The notes beneath the pieces were generated by a model that saw only the letters and a list, made by a program, of their open reading frames with translations, made no database searches and was not told the origin of the DNA. 64,000 bases of DNA, taken from Areca catechu (lineage: Eukaryota; Streptophyta; Magnoliopsida; Arecales; Arecaceae). Position numbers and translations under genes: made by a program. This document shows, piece by piece, positions 11,388 to 22,398 of the stretch. Position 1 is the first letter of the stretch, and the number at the start of each line of letters is the position of its first letter. The DNA lies in assembly GCA_021397845.1 (NCBI GenBank), contig CM038046.1:5003001-5067000 (forward strand), written 5' to 3'.

Positions 11388-11970
11388 TTGAAATTCTGGT
11401 CTGCTCCTGATGTCCTCATCAAGATGGAGGCGGTGAAGCATGCGGGATTAGTCCTTTTACCGAAGAAGCATATTTCAGCCATGCTACACAGGACCAGGAA
11501 CATGGAGCCAGACGTAGTTCTAGATATCAGAATGAAGAAGGGTTGTTGGCCTATAGGAGGGAAAAAAAATTATTGCAGGACGTGGTACACAGGCTAAAGA
11601 TATTTTAGATCGTTTTTATGAGAAGCTGCGAATAACTGAGAAACGTCAACATCAAGCATACCCGGAGTTTATGGCATGGATGCAGCAATATGCAAAATGC
11701 ATATTCAAGTCTGAGAAAGTTAGATCATCATCATCATCAACAAGAATAGCATCTGTTGGAGCGAATGATTCAGATGCATATTCTCAATGGTCATATCCCG
11801 AAGAGTATTCTCATCCACCTTGTGGAAACATTTCCAGATCACAGTATGGTATTGTCTCTTATTATCCTCATCAAGGATGGCCTGTTCCTTATCCAATATA
11901 CTATCAAGAAGGTTATCCTGGACAATATCAAATACAAAATGAACAAGAATTCGCCCAGCATCCGAATTAG
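11388..11970 (+). pseudogene. Frameshifted remnant of an unidentified protein
   Basis: The clearest frame (from ~11597 to the stop at 11968-11970) reads through FYEKLRITEKRQHQAYPEF, a serine run, and a tyrosine/glutamine/proline-rich tail ending in a TAG stop. A coherent upstream frame (containing QNEEGLLAYRRE, ~11510-11560) is out of phase, apparently because of an A-run near 11563-11570. The composition looks like true protein, but I do not recognise the family. It might be a gag-like or captured host fragment. Confidence 0.4.
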
Positions 11971-12240
11971 CAATATATTCAAGGCCCCGATTATGAGCAG
12001 GACCCGGATGTTTATGAGAGTCATAGGCATTCCACTATGAATTAGTAATGATTTTGATATGTTTATGTAAACTGATGACCCATTTTTTGTAATATTGAAA
12101 ATGATTTATTACATAATATTAGAATCATCATATTTTTAATACAAGTACTAAGCTCAAGTAGTATGCACTGTAATTTTTCATCTAACTTCAATATTTATGC
12201 TTTATCAAGTTCGTGCAGCATCATTTACAAGAAATCGTTG

Positions 12241-12245
12241 CTTAG
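12241..12245. repeat. Left target-site duplication CTTAG
   Basis: CTTAG directly precedes the 5' LTR and is repeated exactly at 19129-19133 after the 3' LTR. Confidence 0.8.
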
Positions 12246-13207
12246 TGATGTGGCGAGATCGCTGACATGGGTAGCTGACAGGCGCCACATTAAGGAGACC
12301 GCCACGGCGGATGCCAAGGCGACACCTCAATTCGGAGCACTTTGCCGAGCTGAGCTGAGCTCTTCTAGGATAGCAAGTCGAGCTCAGTCCTCCGCAGTCG
12401 AGCTCGTGAGCTCGACGCCTAGGCCGTAGCTGCTTTCCCCTCAGAGCGACACCTTCGGGGGTAGTGCCCTGCGTCAAGGTCGAGCCAGAGCTCGCCCGCC
12501 GATATGGAGCCTCTCCGAGCACGCGGGGGATGGGCCAGCCCTGAGAGCACGCACCCTTAGGCGGCGACCCCCGGATCGAGGCTTTGCCAGACTTCCCGAA
12601 ATAGAGCAACTAGAGAGGATGTCAGAAGGAATGGAAGCTTCCCCTACCACCTGTCAGGAAAGGCGTCCCGTCCATGGCACGAAATCCTGCCCCACGTGTC
12701 TGCCAACCCAGCGAGGATCCCGAGACAGACTCCCAACGGCCATTTTTCAACTACAAAGAACGATCGGCACCTCCGGAAGGGGAGGTAACAACAGAAAACC
12801 ACTAGTAGAAAAAACTACGATCCACCACCAACACAAGCGCAAGCTCGACTAAGAGAGCAAAGCGCCACCACCAACACCACGGTCGAGGGAAAACCCACCG
12901 GGAAACAAGGAGAAGCGGAGTAACGGAGAACCCCTTTGTCCTCGCTATCACTCTCCCCCTGTTGCGTTTTTCCTTCACCGACACATCTCCCACTCCTCCT
13001 AGTGCGGAGTCCATCAAGAGGGGTCCGACCAGGAGGATCTGTTCCCCTGGATCATCACTGACTTGATCGTCGGAGTGCCCCCGCCGAAAACCCCGGCCCG
13101 GGTCACTAATCCCCGTTTCGCAGGTCCAGGAGCAGAGGACCGGCAGGCAGCGAAAGGAGCGCGCTTCGACGCGGCAGCTACGGGCCACGACGGTCTTGGC
13201 GACAACA
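12246..13207 (+). repeat. 5' LTR of the Tat element
   Basis: It starts TGATGTGG after the duplicated CTTAG and ends GGCGACAACA three bases before the primer-binding site. It is the short LTR version. Compared with the 3' LTR it holds a single unit of the ~116-bp repeat and lacks the segment matching ~18300-18450. The remaining ~700 bp differ only by scattered substitutions and single-base indels. Confidence 0.8.
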
Positions 13208-13210
13208 GAT

Positions 13211-13228
13211 TGGCGCGCCAGGAAGGGG
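13211..13228 (+). other. Primer-binding site of the Tat element
   Basis: TGGCGCGCCAGGAAGGGG lies three bases after the LTR end, the usual place and style of a plant gypsy tRNA primer-binding site. The exact tRNA is not assigned. Confidence 0.6.
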
Positions 13229-13277
13229 GGTGTTCGAGTAAGCCCTCCATTTCTCTACAAACAAGCTAAGCGGAAGG

Positions 13278-14935
13278 ATGGTGACGACAAGAGCAAGGGA
13301 GGCTTCCACCAGTCGTGCGGGGGACTCCCCCTCTCGAGGAAACCCGCACCGCCAAGAAGCGGAGCCACCCGCTCCGGTCCAGCCACCTCCACCGGAAGCC
13401 CAGCTGGCTGCACTTGCCCAGCAGATGCAAGTTCTTGCCATGGCAGTGCGCCAGCTTCAGCACCAGCACCGGTTCGTGGCTACCCACCAGCAGCCAGGGA
13501 CCCTGGCGGCCCACGCCGCAGCTCCCGCGATAGCCTGCGCTCCTTCCAAGGAAGGCCATCGCAGCCGTGTGCCACCACTGACAACCGGGGCAGCCATCAA
13601 GCCCCGGCGAAAAGACAACGAGCCAGCTCTGCTGACAAAGAAAGCCGCTCACCAAACCTCAGGCGGGAGGTGTCTAGACCCCACCGAGGCAAGAAAAGCA
13701 AGACCCCCCGCCATGGGTGCCATGCACCCACGTCACCTTCTCCATCTCCTTCGGCGGAGGGGTCCACTGATGAAGCCGCCAGGCGCGCGATGGGCAGGCG
13801 CCTGGAGGAACATGAACGCAAGCTGGCGGAGTTTGCCCGCCGGTTTGCTAGCATGCCGGGCTCCGCTAGTGAGCCAGCGGGCTGCGACGCCCGTCCCCCA
13901 TTCTCCCAAGAGATCCAAGCGGAGCCGATCCCGCACCGGTTCCGGATGTCGCAGGTGGATCCTTACGATGGGACCACCGACCCCCTGGACCACCTGGAAA
14001 GCTACCGGACTCTCATGAGGGTCCAGGGGGCCACCGACGCTCTTCTTTGCATCGCTTTTCCTGCTACTCTCCGGAAGGCAGCCCGGGTGTGGTTCACCCG
14101 TCTGGAGCCGGAAAGCATCAACTCCTTTGCCCAGTTAGGGCAGAAGTTCGTGGCGCACTTCGATGCTTGCAGGAAGTTGCCACGGGAGGCAGACAGCTTC
14201 TTCTCCATCCGACAGCAGGACCGCGAGCCCCTACGGGACTACGTGGCCCGCTTCAAGACCGCCGCGTTGGAGATCTACAATCTTAAAGAGCTAGTGGCCA
14301 TGCTGGCACTGAAGCGAGGGCTCAGGACCTCCCGCCTGACCTACTCGCTAGATAAGAAGCCTCCCAAGACCTACTCCGAGCTCCTTCTCCGGGCCCAAAA
14401 GTACATCCGCGTCGAGGAGGCGGACCGTACGAGGCGGGAGCTCGACGGAGGACCCCTGAAGAAGTCGGCCCCTGCTGAAGTGTCCGGGACCTGGAAGCCA
14501 GCACCCCGGGCTCAGAGCTCCCAGAGGGACCGGCTAAGACTGAGAGGGACCCCTGTCCCTGAGGAAAACTACACCCCTCTCCTCGTCCCGAGGATAAAAT
14601 CCTTATGGAGATCGAGGGCGAGGACTACTTGAGGCGCCCGCCTCCATTGAAGCCTTTTGCTAACCGTGACAAGACAAAGTACTGCCGCTTCCACCGTGAC
14701 CACGGCCACGACACCGAGGAATGCCGCGACCTCAAGTGGGAGATTGAGGAACTCATCAAGAGAGGCTACCTCAAGAGATTCGTGGGGCAGACCTCAAGCG
14801 AAGTCCCAGGCGCTCGTTGCTCTCCTGCCAGCTCCAGCCATCAACAACAGCCCCACCGAGAAACCGGTGGGCATGATCTCCTGGGGAGCGACGCGCGCGT
14901 CCAAGAAGGCCCGGGGGGCAGGGGACTCTGAAAAT
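13278..14935 (+). pseudogene. Tat element gag (broken)
   Basis: The protein opens with MVTTRAREAS at 13278 in one frame. It moves to a second frame around 13560-13620, where the capsid domain is recognisable (PYDGTTDPLDHLESY, AARVWFTRLEP, DYVARFKTA). It shifts again before a zinc knuckle of the CX2HX4HX4C kind (CRFHRDHGHDTEEC, 14683-14724). Gag packages the element RNA into a cytoplasmic particle. At least two small indels disrupt it, so no complete Gag can be made from this copy. A longer overlapping frame starting at 13196 lies partly in the LTR and is not the true start. Confidence 0.75.
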
Positions 14936-15379
14936 GTACTCCCCTTTATGAGGGAGGGGGGAGACGAGGGAAAAAATGTAAATAATGATGTCGTGGTCGT
15001 CGAAATGACGATCGCGAAGCACCCTGTAAAGCGCATCATGGTTGATAGTGGAAGCTCCACAAACGTGCTTTTTTATGATGCCTTCTCCAGAATGAATCTC
15101 TCCCCCGATCAACTTAGGCCCGTGCACACACCCCTTGTCGATTTCACGGGCGACTCTGTAAGAGTAGAAGGAGAAATCACTCTCCCGGTCACTACCGGAA
15201 CCCTACCTCGGCAGAGCACCGTCATGATGACTTTCATGGTTGTAAGGCTCCCTTCCGCCTACAACGTGATACTGGGGCGACTCGTGCTCAACTTGCTTGA
15301 CGCCGTTGTCTCCACCAAGAGGCTACTTGTACAATTCCCAACTCCCTACGGTGTCGGGGAGATGAGAGGAGCGCCCTAG
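14936..15379 (+). pseudogene. Tat element aspartic protease region
   Basis: Retroviral-type protease fold with the catalytic triad VDSGSS (Asp codon 15044-15046) and a conserved NVILGR block near the end. The frame differs from the zinc knuckle and ends at an in-frame TAG (15377-15379), after which the same frame continues open into reverse transcriptase. The protease would cleave Gag-Pol. Confidence 0.75.
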
Positions 15380-16342
15380 CCGGTACAACATTGCTTCCAA
15401 ACTCTCCCTGGGGCCAAGGTCCTCCTGGACGACCCCAGCGCGGACGACCTCGACCAAAGGGCCCAAGACCCCAGGGGAGGCCCAGTCGAGCGTCTGCTTT
15501 TCTATCCGCTTGGAGACGATCCTGCAAAGACGGTGCAGGTCGGAGCCCAGCTACCCGAGGGGGAGAGGGCCCAGCTGCTGGGATTCCTGCGGGCGAATGC
15601 GGATGTGTTTGCTTGGACAGCGGCGGACATGCCAGGTATTCTCCTTGACATCATTACTCATAAATTGAGTATCGACCCAAAGCACAAGCCGGTTCGGCAG
15701 AAGAAAAGAAGTTTTGCCCCGGAGAGACAGGCGGCCATCAAAGAAGAGGTAGATAAACTCCTGGCTGCCGGCTTCGTTCGAGAGGTCCAGTATCCAAGCT
15801 GGCTGGCGAATGTGGTGATGGTCAAGAAGAATAATGGCAAATGGAGGATCTGTGTAGACTACACCGATCTCAATAAAGCTTGCCCAAATGACAGCTTTCC
15901 TTTCCCGAAGATCGACCAGCTAGTGGATGCCACCTCGGGCCACCGGCTGCTCTCCTTCATGGATGCATTCTCGGGATACAGTCAAATCCGCATGCATCCG
16001 GAGGACGAGGAGCACACTGCCTTCGTCACTGACCAGGGGACATACTGCTACAGGATGATGCCCTTTGGTCTGAAAAATGCGGGGGCCACCTATCAGCGCC
16101 TGGTTAGTAAGGTCTTTGAGGACCAAATTAGCCGCAACATACAAGTGTATGTGGACGACATGCTCGTCATGAGCAAGCCGGGCTCGAGCCATGTAGCCGA
16201 CCTCGCCAAGTCCTTCTACAACTTGCGACAGCATCAGATGAAGCTGAACCCGGCGAAGTGCGCCTTTCGGGTGGCCACAGGAAAATTCCTCGGCTTCATG
16301 GTCACCCAAAGGGGCATTGAAGTGAACCCGGAGAAGGTGTAG
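15380..16342 (+). pseudogene. Tat element reverse transcriptase
   Basis: The frame is open from after the 15377 TAG to a TAG at 16340-16342. Conserved RT blocks appear in order: ADMPGI, WLANVVMVKK, WRICVDYTDLNKACP, LLSFMDAFSGY, MPFGLKNAGATYQR and YVDD (16148-16159). YVDD is the catalytic centre. The sequence past the stop continues the same domain (IIDMEHPTS), so the TAG is a nonsense mutation of a likely CAG. A small deletion near 16435-16445 then shifts the frame. Confidence 0.85.
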
Positions 16343-16444
16343 GCCATCATCGACATGGAACACCCGACCTCCAAGAAGCAGGTCCAGCGCCTGACGGGAC
16401 GCGTCGCCGTCCTCAGTAGATTCATCTCGAGGTCGGCCAACCAT

Positions 16445-17444
16445 TATTCAAGGCGCTGCGCAAGATGCACGACTTCAACTGGACCGAGGAGTGCAGGACA
16501 GCCTTCGAGCTGAAGAACTTCCTCGCCTCCCCTCCGCTGCTCTCCAGGCCGAAAGAGGGAGAGGAACTCTTATTGTACCTGGCAATGACACCGGGAGCTG
16601 TCAGCTCAGTTCTCGTCCGAACAGACGAGGACAAATCTCAGAAGCCGATGTACTACACCAGTAAAATCCTCCGCGACGCGGAGATCAGGTACACTCACTC
16701 CGAAAAACTCATTTTTGTACTAATAATGTCTGCTAAGCGCCTCAGGCCCTATTTCTAAGCACACCCAATAGTGGTGGTGACGGACCAGCCGCTGAGGACC
16801 ATCCTCACCCGACCTGAGACATCCGGGAGGTTGGCTAAGTGGTCCCTGCTGCTCAGCGAATTCGACATAATGTACCGACCGAGGTCGTCACAAAAGGCCT
16901 AGGCCCTGGTCGACTTCGTGGTCGAGTGCATCGGGTTCGCCGAGAAGCCAGAGCAGACAGCATCGGAGCCCAGGCCAGGAGAAGAGCCCTAGATTCTTCA
17001 TGTAGATGGAGCATCCAATTCCGACGGGAGCGGAGCGGGCCTCATCCTGACTAATCGAGATGGGTTTGTGGTGGAATGCGTCCTCCGCTTCAAGTTTGCC
17101 GCAACCAATAATCAGGCGGAGTACGAGGCACTCCTCGCGGGCCTAAGAGTCTCCCGCGAGCTGAGTGTGCAAGACTTGAAAGTCTTCACCGACTCCCAAC
17201 TAGTCGTCGGACAAGTATCCAGGGAATATGAAGCAAGGGACGCCCAGATGATGAAGTATCTGGAGCAAGTCCGTGCGAGCACGGCAGGCCTCCGGCGCTT
17301 CAGCATTTTCCACATCCCTCGAGGAGAGAATGCGCGCGCGGATGCGCTGTCCAGACTCGCGACCCTGCCGGACTCATCACTGGGATGTGCCTACATTGAG
17401 CACCTCGAAGGTCCCAGTTACGAGACCGCTGACGTGGGTATCTG
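16445..17444 (+). pseudogene. Tat element RNase H plus archaeal-type RNase H
   Basis: The first part (FNWTEECRTAFE, PMYYTSKILRDAE, MSAKRLRPYF) is the gypsy RNase H/connection. After stops at 16756 (TAA), 16900 (TAG) and 16990 (TAG) comes a second RNase H with its acidic residues in place: HVDGAS, NNQAEYEAL, FTDSQLVVGQV and ENARADALS. This second domain is the hallmark of the Tat lineage. The frame enters the 3' LTR at ~17421. No integrase motif (HHCC zinc finger or DDE core) follows. Confidence 0.8.
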
Positions 17445-19128
17445 ACAGGCGCCACATTAAGGGAGATCGCCACGGCGGATGCCAAGGCGACACCTCAATT
17501 CGGAGCACTTTGCCGAGCTGAGCTGAGCTCTTTCAGGACAGCAAGTCGAGCTCAGTCCTCCGCCATGTCGAGCTCGTAAGCTCGACGCCTAGGCCGGAGC
17601 TGCTTTCCACCCTTCAGAGCGAGACCCTCGGGGGTTAGTGCCCTGCGGTCGAGGTCGAGCCAAGAGCTCGCCTGCCGATGTGGAGCCTCTCTAAGCGCGC
17701 GCCCTTTGGACCGGGTCCGTCCTCTACCCTCCAGAGCGAGACCCTCGGAGGTTAGTGCCCTGCGGTCAAGGTCGAGCCAAGAGCTCGCTCGCCGATGTGG
17801 AGCCTCTCCGAGCGCGCGCCCTCTGGACCGGGTCCGTCCTCCACCCTCCAGAGCGAGACCCTCAGAGGTTAGTGCCCTGCGGTCGAGGTCGAGCCAAGAG
17901 CTCGCCTGCCGATGTGAGCCTCTTCGAGCGCGCGCTCTCTGGACCGAGTCCGTCCTCCGCCCTCTAGAGTGAGACCCTCGGAGGTTAGTGCCCTGCAGTC
18001 GAGGTCGAGCCAAGAGCTCGCCCGCCGATGTGAGCCTCTCCGAGCGCGTGCCCTCTGGACCGGGTCCGTCCTTCGCCCTCCAGAGCAAGACCCTCGGAGG
18101 CTAGTGCCTTGCAGTCGAGGTCGAGCCAAGAGCTCGCCCGCCGATGTGGAGCCTCTCCAGCGCGCGCCCTCTGGAACGGGTCCGTCCTCCGCCCTCCAGA
18201 GCGAGACCCTCGGAAGTTAGTGCCCTGCGATCGAGGTCGAACCAAGAGCTCGATCGCCGATGTGGAGCCTTTCCGAGCGCGCGCCCTCTGGGCCGGGCCC
18301 GCACTCTTCCTCCACCAAGGTGATCTCACGATCTCGGAGCACCCAGATCGGAGCAGACCCTGCCGTCCCAGGACACTGGCGGGCTGCCCGAGGACCACGG
18401 AACAGCGCCCCCCATGCTGCCATAACTGCCTGTCCGGCCGTACTTCCAGGGGATGGGCCAGCCAGAGAGCACGCACCCTTAGGGCGGCGACCCCGGATCG
18501 AGGCTTTGCCAGACTTCCCGAAATAGAGCAACTAGAGAGGATGTCAGAAGGAATGGAAGCTTCCCCTACACCTGTCAGGAAAGGCGTCCGTCCATGGCAC
18601 GAAATCCTGCCCCACGTGTCTGCCAACCCAGCGAGGATCCCGAGACAGACTCCCAACGGCCATTTTTCAACTACAAAGAACGATCGGCACCTCCGGAAGG
18701 GGGAGGTAACAACAGAAAAACACACTAGTAGAAAAAAACTACGATCCACCACCAACACAAGCGCAAGCTCGACTAAGAGAGCAAAGCGCCACCACCAACA
18801 CCACGGTCGAGGGAAAACCACCGGGAAACAAGGAGAAGCGGAGTAACGGAGAACCCCTTTGTCCTCGCTATCACTCTCCCCCTGCTGCGTTTTTCCTTCA
18901 CCGACACATCTCCCACTCCTCCTAGTGCGGAGTCCATCAAAAGGGACCCGACCAGGAGGATCTGTTCCCCTGGATCGTCACTGACTTATCGTCGGAGTGC
19001 CCCCGCCGGAAATCCCTGCTCGGGTCACTAACCCCTGTTTCGCAGGTCCAGGAGCAGAGGACCGGCAGGCAACGAAAGGAGCGCGCTTCGACGCGGCAGC
19101 ACATGCCACGACGGTCTTGGCGGCAACA
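17421..19128 (+). repeat. 3' LTR of the Tat element (expanded, 5' end trimmed)
   Basis: Homology to the 5' LTR starts at CGAGACCGCTGAC, about eight bases inside the true LTR start, and ends GGCGGCAACA next to CTTAG. At ~1.7 kb it is nearly twice the 5' LTR because of a tandem array and an extra ~150-bp segment. The loss of the first bases together with the missing polypurine tract marks the deletion junction that removed the integrase. Confidence 0.75.
17621..18318 (+). repeat. 116-117-bp minisatellite inside the 3' LTR
   Basis: Six tandem units start with (G/A)AGACCCTC at 17621, 17738, 17855, 17971, 18087 and 18203. Each unit contains TTAGTGCC, GAGGTCGA, AAGAGCTCG and CCGATGTG landmarks. 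Only one such unit is present in the 5' LTR. Confidence 0.85.
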
Positions 19129-19133
19129 CTTAG
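19129..19133. repeat. Right target-site duplication CTTAG
   Basis: Exact copy of 12241-12245, immediately after the 3' LTR. Confidence 0.8.
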
Positions 19134-19454
19134 TAATCAAGAAAGAATCTTCAACAACCTGAAAAATCATAATAAATTATAATGTTAGTTTTAAATAGAA
19201 CAAGTTTATCATAAATACATTATTTTGAAAAATAAAATATATTTAAACAATAAATAAAATAATAAAAACTCAAAATAAATTCAAAAAATTAATATATATA
19301 TATATAAGAACATCACAAGTATGTACCAGGATGCCTGATCGAGACGGCCATCGGGACGCCCGATCAAAATGGCCACCGGGATGGGGCGGGACGCGGGACG
19401 TCCCGTTCCGGACAAAAACCGGGACACTCCCGTCCCATGGAATTTAAAACCTTG
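19134..19454. other. A/T-rich spacer with a GGGAC/GTCCC-rich block
   Basis: 19310-19440 is dominated by repeated GGGAC and its complement GTCCC, with a GGGACGTCCC palindrome, and abuts the truncated end of the minus-strand gypsy protease. It may be the end of a small inserted element. No gene is seen. Confidence 0.35.
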
Positions 19455-21444
19455 TCTTGTAGCATTCCACGGGATATCTTAATCGATTGGTCTACTAATT
19501 GTAGGGTTATCATTATGGGTTTCAACTCTTTGAATCCAAATTAGTCATACACTAAGCTGAGGAGAAGGTTAACACTTGCATCCAAATCTAGTAAAGCTTT
19601 CTTAGTGGTGAGGTCCCCTATAATACAAGATATAATTAGGGTACCAGGTCCTTAAGTTTGAGTAGGGCATTTTGTTGAAAGACTGAGCTGGCCTGCTCAA
19701 TCAAGTAAACCTTCAATATGTGTGCCTTAGATCTTCGTTTTTGTGTACACAGGTCCTTAAGAAATTTGGCATAGACAATGACTTGCTTAATGGCATCAAA
19801 AAAGGATAAATTTATTTGGGCTTGTTTGAATAATTTTAGCATTTCATTTGTTTGAATACCCTTCTTATCGAGAGGCAAAGAGGATTCTAAAGTACTAAGA
19901 AATGGAGTCTTAAGTACATGTGCTAGGTCAATAGGTTCATCCCTCTTTTCAGGTTTCTTCTTTTCCGACTTGGCTGGCATTGGTTGCTCTGGTTGTTGGG
20001 TTAGTTCAGGTTGATTTAAAGTTTTTCCACTTCTAAGGGTCATATTTGGCATGTTCAAAAAAAGTTTTATGACCAGTAGATTTCTCAGCCATTTACTGCT
20101 ATTTTAGGTTGCTAATGGATTGGCTAGGTAGTTTGCCCTCCTCCCTCTTAAATACGGTTGCTAATTGACCTATCTGGATCTCTAACTTTGCAATGGACCG
20201 TATATAGGAGTTGAAGGAATTGAGTATTCATTTCTAGCTCGTTAAGTGCTTGCAACACCTCCTCAAAGGTAGTGTTTGGAGAAGATTGCGGGTTCAGTTG
20301 GTTTTGTGAAAATGGAGCTGGTTTATGGACTTCCTTAGGATAACTAGGTCTTTGCATTGGAGGCCTAGCAGTAGATTGCTGGGCCCATGAAAAATTAGGA
20401 TGGTTTCTCCAACCTGGATTGTAAGTGTTGGAGTAGGGATCGTGTCCTTGTCTAAGGTTATTCTGAGTTTGTGCTTGGTTTACCTATTCATATATGAACT
20501 CATGATATTGGGATGCTTTAGGATACTTGAAGGCAGTATGTGCAGGATGCAAACAAATGGAACAGACATCTCATATAGGTGTGGTTGGTTTATTGGTGGG
20601 TCCGACCTACAATAGTCGATCAAGTTTCTAGGATAATTCATTCACTTTATTGTGGATGTCAATTGAACTTATAACTTCATAAATCCCATCGCATTTAGGT
20701 TCAGACATGGGAGGGTCTTTCCTGGCAGCAAACATGTGGTGCAATGAATTTTTACTTATTATTTTAAAAAGTTTCCGGGCTTCATGCTCATTTTTCAATA
20801 TAAAGGTCCTACCATATGAAGCATCAACCATTTGCTGATGCTTCTTTGACAGGCCATCATAGAAGCACTGGACTAGTTGCTATTTGGGCATATAGCATGG
20901 TGTAGGACTTTCTAATCAGTTCCTTTAATCTCTTCCTGGTCTTATGAAACATTTTCCCATCCATCTGGAAAAACTAGTTATGGCCTTTCTAATATGATTC
21001 GTTATAGAAAAACGCTTTTTGAGGAATTCCCTCTGAAGTTGGTCCTAGGTTCAAATTATTACAATGTCTAAGGAGTTTAACTGATACTTGGCCTTGTCCT
21101 TTAATGAAAAGGGAACAATTTCAACACAAGAGCATCGTTAGAGAAATGCTAAATTTTAATCATGGAGCAAATTTCTAAGAATTCATCTAAATGTTTATAT
21201 GGATCCTCATTTACAAGTCCATAGAAAGAAGGTAGCATCTAAATCACACTGTACTTGATTTCATATTTGATAGCTTTATAGGAGGTACCTGTATGCAAGA
21301 AGAGTAGGTATATTTTGAAGGAGTGAAGTACTCCTTCAACTGCCATGGTGGATCAGACTGGTGGTTGTGGTCCATGATACTAAGTTTGTTTGCTCTCAGA
21401 GTTCTTTCTATTTCCGAATCTAGGGATACGATTTCAGACTGCAA
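19455..21444 (-). pseudogene. Athila-like Ty3/gypsy gag-protease remnant
   Basis: Read leftward from ~21440, the conserved order of plant gypsy Gag is visible through many stops and frameshifts: SEIERTLRA and LKEYFTPSKYT, then FYGL..EDPYKHLDEFLEIC, LFPFSLKDKAKYQLNSL, QCFYDGLSKKHQQMVDASYG, the proline/glutamine linker, DAIKQVIVYAKFLKDLCT, and the start of the protease (KKALLDLDASVNLL, normally DLGAS). It breaks off at ~19455. The large number of lesions makes this much older-looking than the Tat element. Confidence 0.8.
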
Positions 21445-22373
21445 AGAATAATGACCGAATATATACCCTACAATGATACTCTAAAACAAACAGGGGAAGT
21501 TTTTATGGATTTTTTTAATAAAAAAGAGGACAAAAAAAAAAAAGTTCTAAACGTAAGAACCTAAGAGGTCCTAAAGCTAAGAAAGAAAGATGAGAATGTT
21601 GTTTTTAATTATGTTTTGTTGTTTTTTCAAACAAGTGATACAATCAAGTCAAATTTATCTTGAGTTAGCCTAATTCTAGATATAGCTCCTAACTGTTTCA
21701 AAGTTGCCTTCGGCACTCCAAGTCCAAGTCTAACTAACTGACTTAGCCAGGTAAATATAAGGTTAGTAGGGGTCTCCCCGTTGCTTGCCTTAAATACTAA
21801 TTAGATTGGCTAGGTAAGCGAATAAAACCAACTAAAGAACTTTCCTTTGGGATCAGGATCTTTGAACCACTTGCCTTAGACATCTAGCAATTAACCAATT
21901 AGAACTCAATCCAATTTTAGGGCTTCCTTGTCATATTAAGCTCAAAATTCCTATGGTCGATATTTAATTAATTTTAAAATTAAGGCTTGGATATATAAAA
22001 TGAAGATTATGATTTGTGGGCTAAGGAAGGGTGATCAGATATTCACCTTATCTGATTAATGGATTATGCCTTTAAAATATATGATGAAAATGAGATACAA
22101 CAAACCGAGATGTTCAGGCTTTGTGATTAGCACACAATTAAGATTATATTAATTTTTTTTTCTTTTTAGATTTTATGATTAGGTCTTTAATTTTCTAAGT
22201 AATTTATGAGGTGTCATTTTTTAATTTTTTTTAAAGTCAATTCAACTTGTTCATGCTCTAGGATAATCATGCAACATAACTTCCAGTTATGCTAGAGCAA
22301 CTTTATGTCAGGGCACTCAAGATTGAAAAAAGAAGAATAATGATCTAGATCTTTTTTGAAAAAACCGTGCCAA
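21445..22373 (-). other. 5' untranslated region of the gypsy remnant
   Basis: This is non-coding DNA between the primer-binding site (22374-22392) and the Gag start, about the expected leader length. Nothing else is seen. Confidence 0.4.
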
Positions 22374-22392
22374 GGTCCCGGCAACGATGCCA
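22374..22392 (-). other. Primer-binding site of the minus-strand gypsy element
   Basis: Minus strand reads TGGCATCGTTGCCGGGACC, one change from the TGGCGCCGTTGCCGGG sites used by Athila/Ogre-type gypsy elements. Its position between copy B LTR and gag fits. Confidence 0.7.
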
Positions 22393-22398
22393 AAAATC

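Larger units (their letters stand above)
12246..19128 (+). mobile_element. Tat-lineage Ty3/gypsy retrotransposon, integrase-less
   Basis: Two LTRs bracket a ~4.2 kb interior with gag, protease, reverse transcriptase, an RNase H and a second, archaeal-type RNase H, an order typical of the Tat clade. The integrase and polypurine tract are absent: the second RNase H runs straight into the 3' LTR at ~17421. Five in-frame stops and about four frameshifts break the coding region. The element is flanked by a 5-bp duplication. Its base composition (GC-rich) contrasts sharply with the A/T-rich DNA on both sides. Confidence 0.85.

Noticed and set aside
13196..14632. 478-codon open frame as an intact gene
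   Set aside because: It begins inside the LTR, and its first third is out of frame with the true Gag N-terminus at 13278. Only its later part is the capsid domain, so it is a frameshifted Gag.
15920..16444. 174-codon minus-strand frame
   Set aside because: Shadow of the reverse transcriptase on the other strand, favoured by GC-rich codons. No domain.
17552..18821. Long Arg/Ser-rich minus-strand frames
   Set aside because: They are translations of the 116-bp minisatellite and LTR. The repeating protein text simply mirrors the DNA repeat.
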